DNA from: an uncultured Anaerolineales bacterium
GTDB lineage: Bacteria; Chloroflexota; Anaerolineae; Anaerolineales; UBA6663
DNA: 64,000 bases
Reading direction: 5' to 3'
Assembly (NCBI GenBank): GCA_937952305.1
Contig: CALFZO010000142.1
Location: 1 to 64,000 of the forward strand
Within the stretch, counting starts at the first letter, position 1; each line of letters opens with the position of its first letter. Position numbers and translations under genes: made by a program. The notes below the pieces were generated by a model. It had not been told where the DNA came from and searched no databases. It saw only the letters and a program-made list of their open reading frames with translations. Below, piece after piece: positions 1 through 7,611 of this stretch.

Positions 1-1520
1 GGCTTGGGTGGGGCTTCGGCGGCGGCCGGCGCGGGGGCGATGGCCGGGGTGGACGGCGGGGCGGCGGCGCCGGCGGGCAGCCCGGCCGGGGGCTGGGCAG
101 TGGCCAGAGCCGCGGCCGGAGCGAGCACCGGCGTCCAGGCATCGGCCGAGGCCATCCGGAGATTGTTGAGCAGCCGCTGGATGTACCAGAGCAGGCCGAC
201 CAGCACCAGGATCGACAGGACGACCAGGCCGATCTTGAAGTACAGGTCCATCTGCGTCTCCTGCTGCAGTTCAGCCGCCTGAGCCTCGTAGTACGTCCGG
301 TCAAAGGCCAGCGACTCAACGGCGATCACGTCGCCGCGGGTGGTGTCGATGCCGGCGGCGGCAGCGATGGCGGTCTCCAGGCTTTGCAGTTGCACGGTGT
401 CGGTAATGCCATCCACCATCACCGAGAGCGAGATGCGTTCCACCTGGCCGGGCGCCACGACCTCGTGCGCCTCCACCTGGGTCATTTCATAGTTGGTGGT
501 GTTCTCCTGGCGCCAGTAATAGGTGCCTTCGGTGCCGGAGATCGACGTCGTGTTGGTCAGCGGCGGCAGATTGCTCAGCGCGCCCGGGATGCCGGAAGCG
601 GCCAGCGCATCGCCGTTGTAGGTCTCGGTCAGGGTCTGCGAACTGCGGATGGTGCTGGTGTCCGGATCCACCGACTGGGTCAGCACGTCGCGCTGGTTCC
701 AGTTCATGGCGACGCTGACTTTGACCACCGACTTGTTGGGGCCTAGTACGGTATCCAGCAGCGCGCGCACCTTGTGCTCGATCGCCGCGGACTGGGCCGC
801 CTCGGCTGCGCGATGGGAGTCGCTCTGGACGGCGCTGTCGGCCTCGACGCCCTCCAGACCGGCGGCGGTCAGGAGGTTGCCGTCCACGTCCAGCACCACC
901 ACGTTCTCGGGTTTCAGCCCTTCCACGCTGGCGGCCACCAGATGGGTGATGGCGCGCACCTGGCCGGCGTCCAGTTCTTGCCCCACCCGCATCTGCAGGG
1001 TGATGGAGGCCGTGGTGGGCACCTGCTCGCTAGCCAGCAGAGCTTTCTCCGGCTGGACGATATGGACGCGCACCCCCCCGACGGAGGTCAGGCTGCCGAT
1101 CGTGCGCTCGAGTTCCCCCTCCAGGGCGCGCTGATAGTTGACGCGCTGGGTGAACTCGGTCATGCCCAGCGTGGTGCCGCTGAAGAGTTCGTAGCCGACG
1201 GTGCCGTTCTGCGGGAGCCCCTGGCGCGCCATGCTCAAGCGGACCTCGTAGACCTGGGCCGTTCTCACCAGGATGGTGCCGCCGTCGCGGAGCTGGTAAG
1301 GGATATCCTCGGCGGCCAGTTTCTCCACGATCTGGCCGGCGTCGGCCTCACTCAGGCCGCTGAAAGCGACGGCGTAGGTCGGGGTATTGGCCCACAGGAC
1401 GAAGGCGGCGATGGCCAGCACGCCCACCGCTACCAGGGCGATGAGCACGCCGCGCTGCAGCCGGTTCTGGCGGCTCCAGATTGAGAGGAATTGGGTGCGG
1501 AGTGTAGTAAGCATAGGCAT
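1..1520 (-). CDS. fliF: Flagellar MS-ring protein FliF (3' end cut by window)
   Basis: FliF forms the membrane ring at the base of the flagellum and carries the switch complex. The visible 506 residues start MPMLTTLRTQF. An N-terminal transmembrane helix lies at about residues 24-44 (LIALVAVGVLAIAAFVLWA), followed by the ring-building periplasmic part with YAVAFSGLSEADAGQI and YQRALEGELERTIGS, both typical of FliF. A second membrane helix (IGLVVLLVLVGLLWYIQ) lies near residue 430. An Ala/Pro-rich cytoplasmic stretch follows and runs out of the window, so the FliG-binding tail is not seen. Two in-frame ATGs (1520 and 1514) are possible, and neither has a strong ribosome binding site. It is the last visible gene of the rod unit, 43 bp after fliE. 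Confidence 0.95.
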   Translation of the reverse strand, partial: MPMLTTLRTQFLSIWSRQNRLQRGVLIALVAVGVLAIAAFVLWANTPTYAVAFSGLSEADAGQIVEKLAAEDIPYQLRDGGTILVRTAQVYEVRLSMARQGLPQNGTVGYELFSGTTLGMTEFTQRVNYQRALEGELERTIGSLTSVGGVRVHIVQPEKALLASEQVPTTASITLQMRVGQELDAGQVRAITHLVAASVEGLKPENVVVLDVDGNLLTAAGLEGVEADSAVQSDSHRAAEAAQSAAIEHKVRALLDTVLGPNKSVVKVSVAMNWNQRDVLTQSVDPDTSTIRSSQTLTETYNGDALAASGIPGALSNLPPLTNTTSISGTEGTYYWRQENTTNYEMTQVEAHEVVAPGQVERISLSVMVDGITDTVQLQSLETAIAAAAGIDTTRGDVIAVESLAFDRTYYEAQAAELQQETQMDLYFKIGLVVLSILVLVGLLWYIQRLLNNLRMASADAWTPVLAPAAALATAQPPAGLPAGAAAPPSTPAIAPAPAAAEAPPK

Positions 1521-1563
1521 TGCACAAGGGGCAGACGGTCACGGGGCTGGCGCCTGCCAGCGG

Positions 1564-1863
1564 CTAGACCTGCATGCGCATGACTTCGTGATAGGCCTCG
1601 ACCAGTTTGTCGCGCATCGCCATGGCGACGCGGAAATTGATGTCGGTCTGCTCTGACGCGATCATCACCTGGTGCAGGTCGACGTTCTCGCCCGCCGCCA
1701 GTTTCTGGATCAGGGCATCGCTCGAGTTCTGGGTCTGGCTGAGTGTGTCGAGCGCCTGCGTAAAGGTATTGCCGACTTGCTGCGCCGCCTGGAGGGTGGC
1801 GGGGCGGGCAGCCGTGGTTGCGGCCTTGCCGACGACAGTGGCTTGCAGTGGATTGATGCTCAT
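1564..1863 (-). CDS. fliE: Flagellar hook-basal body protein FliE
   Basis: FliE is the small adaptor joining the MS ring to the rod, and is exported early by the flagellar type III system. The 99-residue product has the normal family length. It shows the conserved C-terminal half, with VDLHQVMIASEQTDINFRVA then a helix ending MRDKLVEAYHEVMRMQV. It lies between flgC and fliF in the order flgC-fliE-fliF common to most flagellated bacteria, which supports the call. The start at 1863 has only a weak upstream purine stretch, and the 23-bp gap to flgC suggests cotranscription. Confidence 0.96.
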   Translation of the reverse strand: MSINPLQATVVGKAATTAARPATLQAAQQVGNTFTQALDTLSQTQNSSDALIQKLAAGENVDLHQVMIASEQTDINFRVAMAMRDKLVEAYHEVMRMQV

Positions 1864-1886
1864 GGGATTTGCCCGGTTACGGCGGA

Positions 1887-2348
1887 TCAGCCGCGCCCGA
1901 TCTCGAGCGCCCGCAGCGCCATGCGTTTCGCCGCCTCGACGACGGCCAGCCCGGCCTCATAAGAGCGTGTCGCCGAGAGCAGGTTGGTCATTTCGGTCAC
2001 GATGTTCACGTTCGGGTAGGTCACGTAGCCTTCGGCATCGGCGTCCGGATGGGTAGGGTCATAGACGCGCTGGCCGGGCTGATCGTCGGTGATGATCTGA
2101 TTGACCTGCACACCCTGAATCGGCAGCAGGTCTTTGGCCTCCGGGTTGCGGCGGGCCAGGACCAGGGCCGGCAGCATAGAGTGGTCGCGCCCCTGGGTGC
2201 TGAAGACCACCTCCTGGCGCTGGTACGGCCCGCCGTCGGCAGTGCGGGTTGTCTCCGCGTTGGCGATGTTGTTCGAGATGACGTCCATGCGGATCCGCTG
2301 AGCGGTGAGAGCCGAGGCGCCGATCCGTAAGCTGTCCCAGAAACTCAT
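1887..2348 (-). CDS. flgC: Flagellar proximal rod protein FlgC
   Basis: FlgC is a proximal rod subunit. The 153-residue protein begins MSFWDSLRIGASALTAQRIR and contains the rod/hook family signature MDVISNNIANAETTRT at about residues 21-36. It ends with the C-terminal helix pattern NLLSATRSYEAGLAVVEAAK typical of FlgC. Family length is about 140-150 residues, so it is complete. A GGAGG ribosome binding site sits 6 nt before the ATG. Its usual upstream partner flgB is missing; a hydrolase fusion takes that place, 21 bp upstream. Confidence 0.97.
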   Translation of the reverse strand: MSFWDSLRIGASALTAQRIRMDVISNNIANAETTRTADGGPYQRQEVVFSTQGRDHSMLPALVLARRNPEAKDLLPIQGVQVNQIITDDQPGQRVYDPTHPDADAEGYVTYPNVNIVTEMTNLLSATRSYEAGLAVVEAAKRMALRALEIGRG

Positions 2349-2369
2349 GGCTGACCTCCTCGCGCCCGC

Positions 2370-3728
2370 TTACCGGCCACTCTCGTCCAGGCTGGTGAGG
2401 GCGTCCACCAGTGGACTGTGGCTGCCGTCTGCCTGGAAGAGCGCCTGCGTTTCCCAGGCGCCGTCATGGCCGCCGCCGGCAGCATTGGCGACTACCCAAT
2501 AGGAATAGGCAAAGTTGTACGGTTCGCGGTTGGCCATGTAGCGGTAGGCGTCCGTCACCAGTTTGACACGCCGGGGTTCATCCTCCGGCCCGGCGGTGAA
2601 CGTCCCGCCCTCGGTGCCGATCATGGGGAGCTGGCGTCCGAGTTGGCGCTGGACCACATCCGCGTAGACCTTGAAGCGCGCGAACCCCTCCACGTCTTCG
2701 ACCGGGCGGTCGCCCTGATAGTTGTGGATTGACAGCCAGGCACGGTCGAGCAGGCCGGCTTCACCGCGGGCTTTGAGGCCGGCCAAGGCCTGATCCAGAT
2801 ACTCGGTGTCCTTGAATTCGCCGCCGGGGCTCAGGGCGCCGAAGCCGGGCAAGCCGCCGTTCTCCGTGACCACCTTGGCGGCCGGGATCCACAGGTCCAA
2901 ATAGCGGTCCACGTTCGGCGCCTGGCCGGCGTTCTCGACCGAGTGATTAGGCTCGTTGTAGAGCTGGAAGTAGGCGACGCCCAGATCGCGATAGTGCCGC
3001 ACCAGCGCGCCCAGATCGCCGTCGATCGGCCGCAGGCCATCGGTGTACACGCGCATCACCGGCTCGATGCCGTTGGCCTTGAGTTGGCTCACCAGGTGAT
3101 CATTGGCACCGATCTGGGTGCCGTCATTCAGGAAGGTCACCCACTTGATGTGCATCGCCTTGAGCGCGCCGACGTAGCGGTCCACCGCTTCGGGCGATTG
3201 GGAGACGGTCGGGATCCAGTGCATGCCGCGGCCGTTGTCGGCGGGCGGCCGGGGGTAGTCGACCAGGTTCAGCGCCTGTGCTGCGGTCGCCGCCGACGGG
3301 GCTGCGGCAGCGGCCACTGCCGGTGCCGTTGTGGCCGGGCTGGCCGCGTAGGCTTGCTGGGCCGCGGCGGCTCCGGTGGCTGGGGTGGGGTAGACCCAGA
3401 CGGGGGTGCCGGTTGAACTGGTTGCCGCCGAAGCGGTTTTGGCGCCCGCCGTCTGAGCCGCAGTCTGGCCGGGGTAAATCCAGGTTGGCTGGGCTGTGGC
3501 CGCGGTGCGGGTGGTGGCTGTGCCGCTAGGGGAGGTCGCACTGGGATCGCTGGCTTCCAGGCGATCCAGGATCTTCAGGAGCATCTGCGCCAGCACTGCC
3601 TCAAACGAGTTGCTGGACCAGGCATTGGACGCGGCGTCCAGGCGCGCGGCGCCGCTGGACGTGCTGTTGAACACGCCAGAGCTGTTTAGCAGAGCGACGA
3701 GATCGGAGCGGAGATCGGAAGTTTCCAC
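2370..3728 (-). CDS. FlgJ-like rod-associated protein fused to a clan GH-A glycoside hydrolase barrel
   Basis: 452 residues from a GTG start. Residues 42-52 read FEAVLAQMLLK, resembling the FlgJ rod-binding domain (FEALFLQQMLK in typical FlgJ). Residues about 65-165 are an Ala/Thr/Pro linker containing two W(I/V)YP motifs. Residues about 175-440 look like a TIM barrel of clan GH-A: the acid/base Glu is E259 in LYNEPN and the nucleophile Glu is E373 in IGTEGG. The spacing of 114 residues is normal for the clan. No signal peptide is visible, which fits export by the flagellar apparatus. FlgJ of Proteobacteria carries a glucosaminidase instead, so a cell-wall-cutting role during rod growth is an inference. 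It could also act on surface glycan. It is the first gene of the rod unit behind a phased-repeat promoter. Confidence 0.7.
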   Translation of the reverse strand: METSDLRSDLVALLNSSGVFNSTSSGAARLDAASNAWSSNSFEAVLAQMLLKILDRLEASDPSATSPSGTATTRTAATAQPTWIYPGQTAAQTAGAKTASAATSSTGTPVWVYPTPATGAAAAQQAYAASPATTAPAVAAAAAPSAATAAQALNLVDYPRPPADNGRGMHWIPTVSQSPEAVDRYVGALKAMHIKWVTFLNDGTQIGANDHLVSQLKANGIEPVMRVYTDGLRPIDGDLGALVRHYRDLGVAYFQLYNEPNHSVENAGQAPNVDRYLDLWIPAAKVVTENGGLPGFGALSPGGEFKDTEYLDQALAGLKARGEAGLLDRAWLSIHNYQGDRPVEDVEGFARFKVYADVVQRQLGRQLPMIGTEGGTFTAGPEDEPRRVKLVTDAYRYMANREPYNFAYSYWVVANAAGGGHDGAWETQALFQADGSHSPLVDALTSLDESGR

Positions 3729-3779
3729 GGCTTCCCGGCAACTGGAACGGCAGCCTTAGGCGCCAAGTGCGCCGAAGTT

Positions 3780-3849
3780 ATGCTAACAGTTGCGCTGGGA
3801 AGGGTCAGTAAAGCGATGGTGAAGCGGGGATTAATTCTCAGTAAAAGGG
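3780..3849 (-). promoter_or_regulatory. Phased-repeat promoter A (rod/basal-body unit)
   Basis: Read on the minus strand, four 11-bp units lie end to end at 3839-3849, 3828-3838, 3817-3827 and 3806-3816. The plus-strand forms are CAGTAAAAGGG, GGATTAATTCT, TGGTGAAGCGG and CAGTAAAGCGA; the outer two are best and the inner two degenerate. The last unit overlaps a -35-like CTGACC (3803-3808). After 17 bp comes TAGCAT (3780-3785), preceded by TGT as in an extended -10. The same layout occurs upstream of 11207 and 22804. The 11-bp direct repeats resemble operators of OmpR/PhoB-type regulators, but that is inference. Confidence 0.65.
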
Positions 3850-3855
3850 CCGGCG

Positions 3856-4038
3856 CTACTTGCGGCACATTTCGAACAGGCTGCGGACGATGGCGATGAC
3901 TTTGCCGGTCACAGCGTCCAGCACGATGATGCGCTCGGCGTCCTCGCTGTCGCGTTCCCAGCGGATCCGGCGGCCGTCGTCCGGGGCCGTGTCGCGGTCC
4001 CGCGCATCCGGCGGTTGGGTGAGGGGTTTGGTGGTCAT
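3856..4038 (-). CDS. Small flagellar-locus protein with a FlaG-like C-terminal hairpin
   Basis: Predicted 60-residue protein, 25 bp after fliS and in the same direction. The N-terminal half is charged and Pro/Asp-rich. The C-terminal half, RIIVLDAVTGKVIAIVRS, follows the pattern of the FlaG core (hydrophobic-Asp-x-x-Thr-x-x-Val-Ile). This suggests either a degenerate FlaG-like protein or an unrelated small protein with a beta-hairpin. No function can be assigned. The ribosome binding site is weak, so the reality of the gene rests on its operon position and codon-like composition. Confidence 0.5.
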   Translation of the reverse strand: MTTKPLTQPPDARDRDTAPDDGRRIRWERDSEDAERIIVLDAVTGKVIAIVRSLFEMCRK

Positions 4039-4063
4039 GGCGCGCTCGGTGGGGCCGTTGCCG

Positions 4064-4429
4064 TTAGTAAGCCGCCGTCGCCACCGGCTGGCCGACGGGC
4101 AGAGCGATCGGAACGGGTTGGAGCTGACGTTTCTCCACGGTGGCCCAGGCTTCGCGCAGGCTGCGCAGGGTCTTCAGGGCCTCGGCGTAATCACCGGAGC
4201 GGATGCAGTCCAGCGTCCACTGGTATAGGCGAAACAGCCCCAGCGCGACATCGGCGTAATCGAAGTCGAGGGCATCCCGCAGGGCGGTCACGGCCTGGAC
4301 GGCGCGCGAGAAGTTCTGTTGCTCACAGGCCTGGATGGCGACGTCGTAGGCCATCACGACCAGGTGCAACGGGCTGGCGCCGAGGAGTTCCTGTTGCCGA
4401 TACTCTTGCATACGATACGCGTTGTACAT
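4064..4429 (-). CDS. fliS: Flagellin export chaperone FliS
   Basis: FliS binds the C-terminal helix of unpolymerised flagellin in the cytoplasm and delivers it for export. The 121-residue product begins MYNAYRMQEYRQQELLGASP and continues with LHLVVMAYDVAI, the family signature in which a Y..Q...-S-P-..L..-M-YD pattern is conserved. The rest is helical, as in the four-helix FliS fold, with an extra tail of about 15 residues rich in Pro and Val. A GGAGAG ribosome binding site lies 9 nt before the ATG. It is encoded in the fliC-fliD-flaG-fliS order. Confidence 0.93.
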   Translation of the reverse strand: MYNAYRMQEYRQQELLGASPLHLVVMAYDVAIQACEQQNFSRAVQAVTALRDALDFDYADVALGLFRLYQWTLDCIRSGDYAEALKTLRSLREAWATVEKRQLQPVPIALPVGQPVATAAY

Positions 4430-4531
4430 TCCTGGATACTCTCCACTCTGTGCAGCGTGTTATGCCTTGGTATCGGTCAGCCAAGCCACCAATACAGCGG
4501 GAACGCCTAAAGAGCGCCTGAAAACAGGGGC

Positions 4532-4891
4532 TCAGGCCAGCAATTCGACGAGTTCGCCCTCGTCCAACTGTTTGAATTCCTCGGGCGGAATCGTGCGAAT
4601 CACGCGCCGTGAGGCGGTATCGACCATAAACACCGTCACATCGTTGGTGTCTGGGTCGATCTTGAAGTGCAGGCGCACGTTGCGCGCGGCGTCCGGGCTG
4701 GCCGCCGGTTTCGGGGCCGGCGTCTTGGTCTCGGCGCCGGGTTTGGTCTCGACGTGCATCCCGGCCGCTTCGGCATGCCGTTCCGGGGCGGCGTGTTCCG
4801 TCCCGGTTAACGGAAGCAGGCGGCTCGTCTCGGCCGCCTCGGTCGTGGTTAAGCGGGTCACTGCTGCGGGTGGGCGGATTTGGTCTGTCAT
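4532..4891 (-). CDS. flaG: FlaG family flagellar protein
   Basis: FlaG proteins affect filament length and are commonly found next to fliD and fliS. The 119-residue protein has a disordered N-terminal 70 residues rich in Ala, Thr and Glu. The conserved C-terminal core reads LHFKIDPDTNDVTVFMVD and then RVIRTIPPEEF, the hallmark of the family. An ideal GGAGG sits 8 nt before the ATG. It lies 36 bp after fliD and about 100 bp before fliS. The molecular role of FlaG is not well defined in any organism. Confidence 0.85.
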   Translation of the reverse strand: MTDQIRPPAAVTRLTTTEAAETSRLLPLTGTEHAAPERHAEAAGMHVETKPGAETKTPAPKPAASPDAARNVRLHFKIDPDTNDVTVFMVDTASRRVIRTIPPEEFKQLDEGELVELLA

Positions 4892-4927
4892 GGAAGGTTC
4901 CTCCGTGAACCTGTCCGTGGTCGCCGG

Positions 4928-6307
4928 TCAGCCCAACTGGCTGATCGCTCCATAGATGGTGGACCACTGTTGCTGCTGGTAACTCATTTCAATCAAGACC
5001 GCCTGCATCTCTCCGAACTGGCGTTGCAGCAAGTCTTCCTTGTCGGCCAGCCGGACGTTCATGTCAGCGATCGCGGCATTCGTCTCGGTCAGCTGCACTT
5101 CGAAGTTGGCCACCGACCGGTCGAGGTAGCCGGTGGTGACGCCGGTGTAGCCGCCCAGGAGCTCGTCCAGGCGGCTGGCGATGGCGTCCAGCAGAGGCGC
5201 GGCGTTGTCGAGATTTGACGACAAGGCCGCCTCTAATTTGGCGCTGTCGATCACAGTCGCCTGGAGGTTGTCATCCAGGGCCAGGCCGATGTCGCGCAGG
5301 TTGCGCAGGGCGCCGCTGTTGGCGACATCGGACATGAAGTTGAAATAGAGCTTGTCGCGCAGCCCGCCGAACACGGTGTCGTTGGCCAGGATGCCGCGCG
5401 AGTAGGTCGGCTTGTCGCCGTCGGTCAGTGACACGACCCCCGTTTTGGCCTGCAGGTAGCCGGTGGCCAGGTTGAACTGCGAGACGAACTTGTCAACGGC
5501 TGCGCGGGCCGGGGAGGTATCGGCGCTGACGGTCAGCGTGGCCGCTTTGCCGACGGCGTCGGCCGCCAGATTGACGGTGACACCGTCGATTACGTCGGTC
5601 AGGCTGCTGTTCTGGCTGCGCGTCACGGGCACACCGTCTACGTAGAAGAGCGCGTCGGTGGCCGTTTGCTGGTTGGCGGCGGCGAAAGCGCCGCCGGCGT
5701 CCAGCACACCCAGCGAGCGCAGGACCGTGCCGCTCGTGTCGGCGGCGGTCAACGCCGCGGCCGTGCCCGAGTGTTGGGCGGCGATGACCAGGCGCCGATC
5801 CACAACGCTGGCCTTTACTTCCTGGCCGCTGGCATAGGTTTGGCTGTTGATGGCGGCCGCCAGGCTGTTCAGATTGTCCGAGGCGCCGACGGTGATCGTC
5901 GCCCCGTTCAGCGTGAACGACCCGGTGAGGTTGAGAGCCTGGCCAGCGGCGGTCTGCTGATTAGTCCAGGTGCGGTGTTCGCGCGCAAGCGTGCTGACGG
6001 AGATCTGGTAGGTGGCGGCAGCGGCTGTGCTGGCGGTGGAGGCGGTCAGCACGGTGGTGCCGGCGGTTTGGCTGGCGACGGAGGCCTTGCGGCCGATCGT
6101 GATCGCAGTGGCGGCATCGGCCCGCAGGCTCTTGGCCGCTGACTGCAGATCCTTGAGCTTCAGGTTGAGGTCCGAGTAGGCGTTGCGCTGGAGCTTGACC
6201 TCGTCGCGGCTGGTCTGCAGCCGCTCGAGCGGCTGGCGCTCGATCAGCATCAGGTTGCTGATGAGATTGGTGAAGTAGGTGTCGAGCCCGTTAATCGTGG
6301 TCGCCAT
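4928..6307 (-). CDS. fliD: Flagellar filament cap protein FliD
   Basis: FliD caps the growing filament and folds incoming flagellin. The protein is 459 residues from the chosen ATG at 6307, which has GAGG 5 nt upstream; a GTG 15 bp further upstream is possible but has its purine stretch too close. The N-terminus (INGLDTYFTNLISNLM, then a coiled stretch with RQPLERLQTSRDEV) and the C-terminal coiled coil ending YQQQQWSTIYGAISQLG match the FliD pattern. The middle is Thr/Ala-rich, as in FliD D2-D3 domains. Length is within the family range. It follows fliC, separated by a GC-rich stem-loop. Confidence 0.93.
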   Translation of the reverse strand: MATTINGLDTYFTNLISNLMLIERQPLERLQTSRDEVKLQRNAYSDLNLKLKDLQSAAKSLRADAATAITIGRKASVASQTAGTTVLTASTASTAAAATYQISVSTLAREHRTWTNQQTAAGQALNLTGSFTLNGATITVGASDNLNSLAAAINSQTYASGQEVKASVVDRRLVIAAQHSGTAAALTAADTSGTVLRSLGVLDAGGAFAAANQQTATDALFYVDGVPVTRSQNSSLTDVIDGVTVNLAADAVGKAATLTVSADTSPARAAVDKFVSQFNLATGYLQAKTGVVSLTDGDKPTYSRGILANDTVFGGLRDKLYFNFMSDVANSGALRNLRDIGLALDDNLQATVIDSAKLEAALSSNLDNAAPLLDAIASRLDELLGGYTGVTTGYLDRSVANFEVQLTETNAAIADMNVRLADKEDLLQRQFGEMQAVLIEMSYQQQQWSTIYGAISQLG

Positions 6308-6337
6308 CTCAACCTCGCTCACTCTCCCGGAGAAGGG

Positions 6338-6373
6338 CTAAGCGGGGGGCGCATCCTGCGCCCCCCGGCTTAG
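6338..6373 (-). terminator. GC-rich stem-loop after fliC
   Basis: CTAAGC-GGGGGGCGC pairs with GCGCCCCCCGGCTTAG (one bulged base) around a 4-5 nt loop between the fliC stop and the fliD start. There is no U-run afterwards on the minus strand. It could be a weak terminator or an mRNA-stabilising hairpin that lets fliC be more abundant than fliD. Confidence 0.55.
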
Positions 6374-6430
6374 TGTTCTCGTCCGTGAGAGTTGCCTGTG
6401 CTCAGAGCTTACTCAGTCAGCGGTCACCGC

Positions 6431-7351
6431 TTACCGGAACAGCTGGAGCAGGAACTGCGGCGCCGAGTTGGCCTGGGCCAGGGAGGCGGTGGCCGTCTGC
6501 TGCAGGATCAGCAGCTTGCTCGCCTCGACTTGCTCTTCGGCCATGTTGGCGTTCATGATCCGGTTGTAGGCCGCTTCGGTGTTGGCGTGCTGGACCGACA
6601 GCGACTCTTCCTTGAAGGTCAACCGGGCCGTGGTGGCGCCCACCTGCGAGATCGCCTGCTTGACGATCGTCAGGGCGGAGTCGATGCTCACGGCCGCCGA
6701 GGGCGCGCCGGAACCGGTGCCGCCGCTGTAGACCAGGTCGTCGACATCATCCAGGCCCAGGCCGGTTTGCCCAGCCGCGCTGCCCGTGGACATGAAGCCC
6801 TGGTTGGCGTTGATGCCGCCGGCGACGGCCTTGAAGCCGAAGGTCATGCTCGAGCCCGAGACGCCGATGTCGGCGCCGACCAGGAAGGCCAGGTCGCGGG
6901 ACGAGCCGGAGCCGCCAGCGCCGACCAGCAGGTATTCGTTGTTCCAGCGCGAGCTCTTGGCGATGTCGTCGATCTCGGACGCGTACTCTTTCAGCTGCGA
7001 CTGGATGGCCTGGCGCTCGCTCGCACCGATGGTGCTGCCGGACGCTTCCAGGGCCTTGTTCTGCATCTTGACCAAGATGTCCTGGATCTTCTTCAGGCCG
7101 CCCTCCATGGTGGAGAGCAGGTTCTTGGAGTCGCCGATCGCCGACAGCGTGGTCTTGAGGGCCTGGCGGCGGATGTCGAACGTGGTGGCGATGCTCATGC
7201 CAGCCGGGTCGTCCGCGGCCGACATCAGGCGCTTGCCGGTCGACAGGCGGGCCTGGTGCGTGGCCAGCTGCGAGTTGATGTTCTGCAGGGAGTACAGGGA
7301 GTTGAGGGCGGCGATGTTGCCCGCAACACGGGTGACGTCTACGTTAGCCAT
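6431..7351 (-). CDS. fliC: Flagellin FliC
   Basis: Filament subunit of 306 residues, starting MANVDVTRVAGNIAALNSLY at an ATG with GGAGG 8 nt upstream. An upstream in-frame ATG at 7366 lies before that ribosome binding site and is unlikely. The N-terminal D0/D1 helices include QLATHQARLSTGKRL and DDPAGMSIAT. The C-terminal helix ends QTATASLAQANSAPQFLLQL with the usual terminal Arg. The central variable region is only about 60-70 residues, so this is a short flagellin. The flanking glycosyltransferase island makes it a likely glycosylation substrate, though no site can be named from sequence alone. Confidence 0.97.
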   Translation of the reverse strand: MANVDVTRVAGNIAALNSLYSLQNINSQLATHQARLSTGKRLMSAADDPAGMSIATTFDIRRQALKTTLSAIGDSKNLLSTMEGGLKKIQDILVKMQNKALEASGSTIGASERQAIQSQLKEYASEIDDIAKSSRWNNEYLLVGAGGSGSSRDLAFLVGADIGVSGSSMTFGFKAVAGGINANQGFMSTGSAAGQTGLGLDDVDDLVYSGGTGSGAPSAAVSIDSALTIVKQAISQVGATTARLTFKEESLSVQHANTEAAYNRIMNANMAEEQVEASKLLILQQTATASLAQANSAPQFLLQLFR

Positions 7352-7384
7352 GGTCGTAACCTCCATGTTACTGATTGGCTGGGT

Positions 7385-7400
7385 GGGGGATCCATCCCCC
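7385..7400 (-). other. Hairpin in the fliC leader
   Basis: GGGGGATCCATCCCCC is a short palindrome 34 bp before the flagellin start codon, inside the leader predicted from the sigma-28 promoter. It could stabilise the mRNA. Nothing else is recognised in the leader. Confidence 0.4.
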
Positions 7401-7544
7401 GATCAATTGGAAACGGGTCGGGCTTTCGGGTCGGGAGCGGCAGCCAGAAGCCCAAACGCTGGCGACCGCTGTTCAGCGCGCGCGAGAACCTTCGATAACA
7501 CACCTCCCGCCGGTGAGCGCCCATAGGCGCCGTTGTTACTCTGG

Positions 7545-7571
7545 TTATCGAGAGGTGGGGGCCGAACTTTG
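7545..7571 (-). promoter_or_regulatory. Sigma-28 (FliA-type) promoter of fliC
   Basis: On the minus strand CAAAGTTC (7571-7564), an 11-bp spacer and CTCGATAA (7552-7545) match the enterobacterial FliA consensus TAAAGTTT-N11-GCCGATAA at 6 of 8 positions in each element with the exact spacing. Transcription would start near 7538, giving a leader of about 190 nt before fliC. The promoter sits just after the stop of the upstream gene at 7612. Confidence 0.72.
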
Positions 7572-7611
7572 GGGCTGGGGCGTAAAAGATGCGTTGATTG
7601 GGGGCAGTGGC

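Noticed and set aside
4505..4522. CTAAAGAG and CTGAAAAC spaced 11 bp upstream of fliS
   Set aside because: Only two degenerate units and no CTGAC/TANNNT promoter after them; likely chance, though it could be a relic of the array.
7580..7601. CGTAAAA and CGTTGAT 11 bp apart upstream of the sigma-28 promoter
   Set aside because: Too weak, and fliC already has a good promoter of another class.
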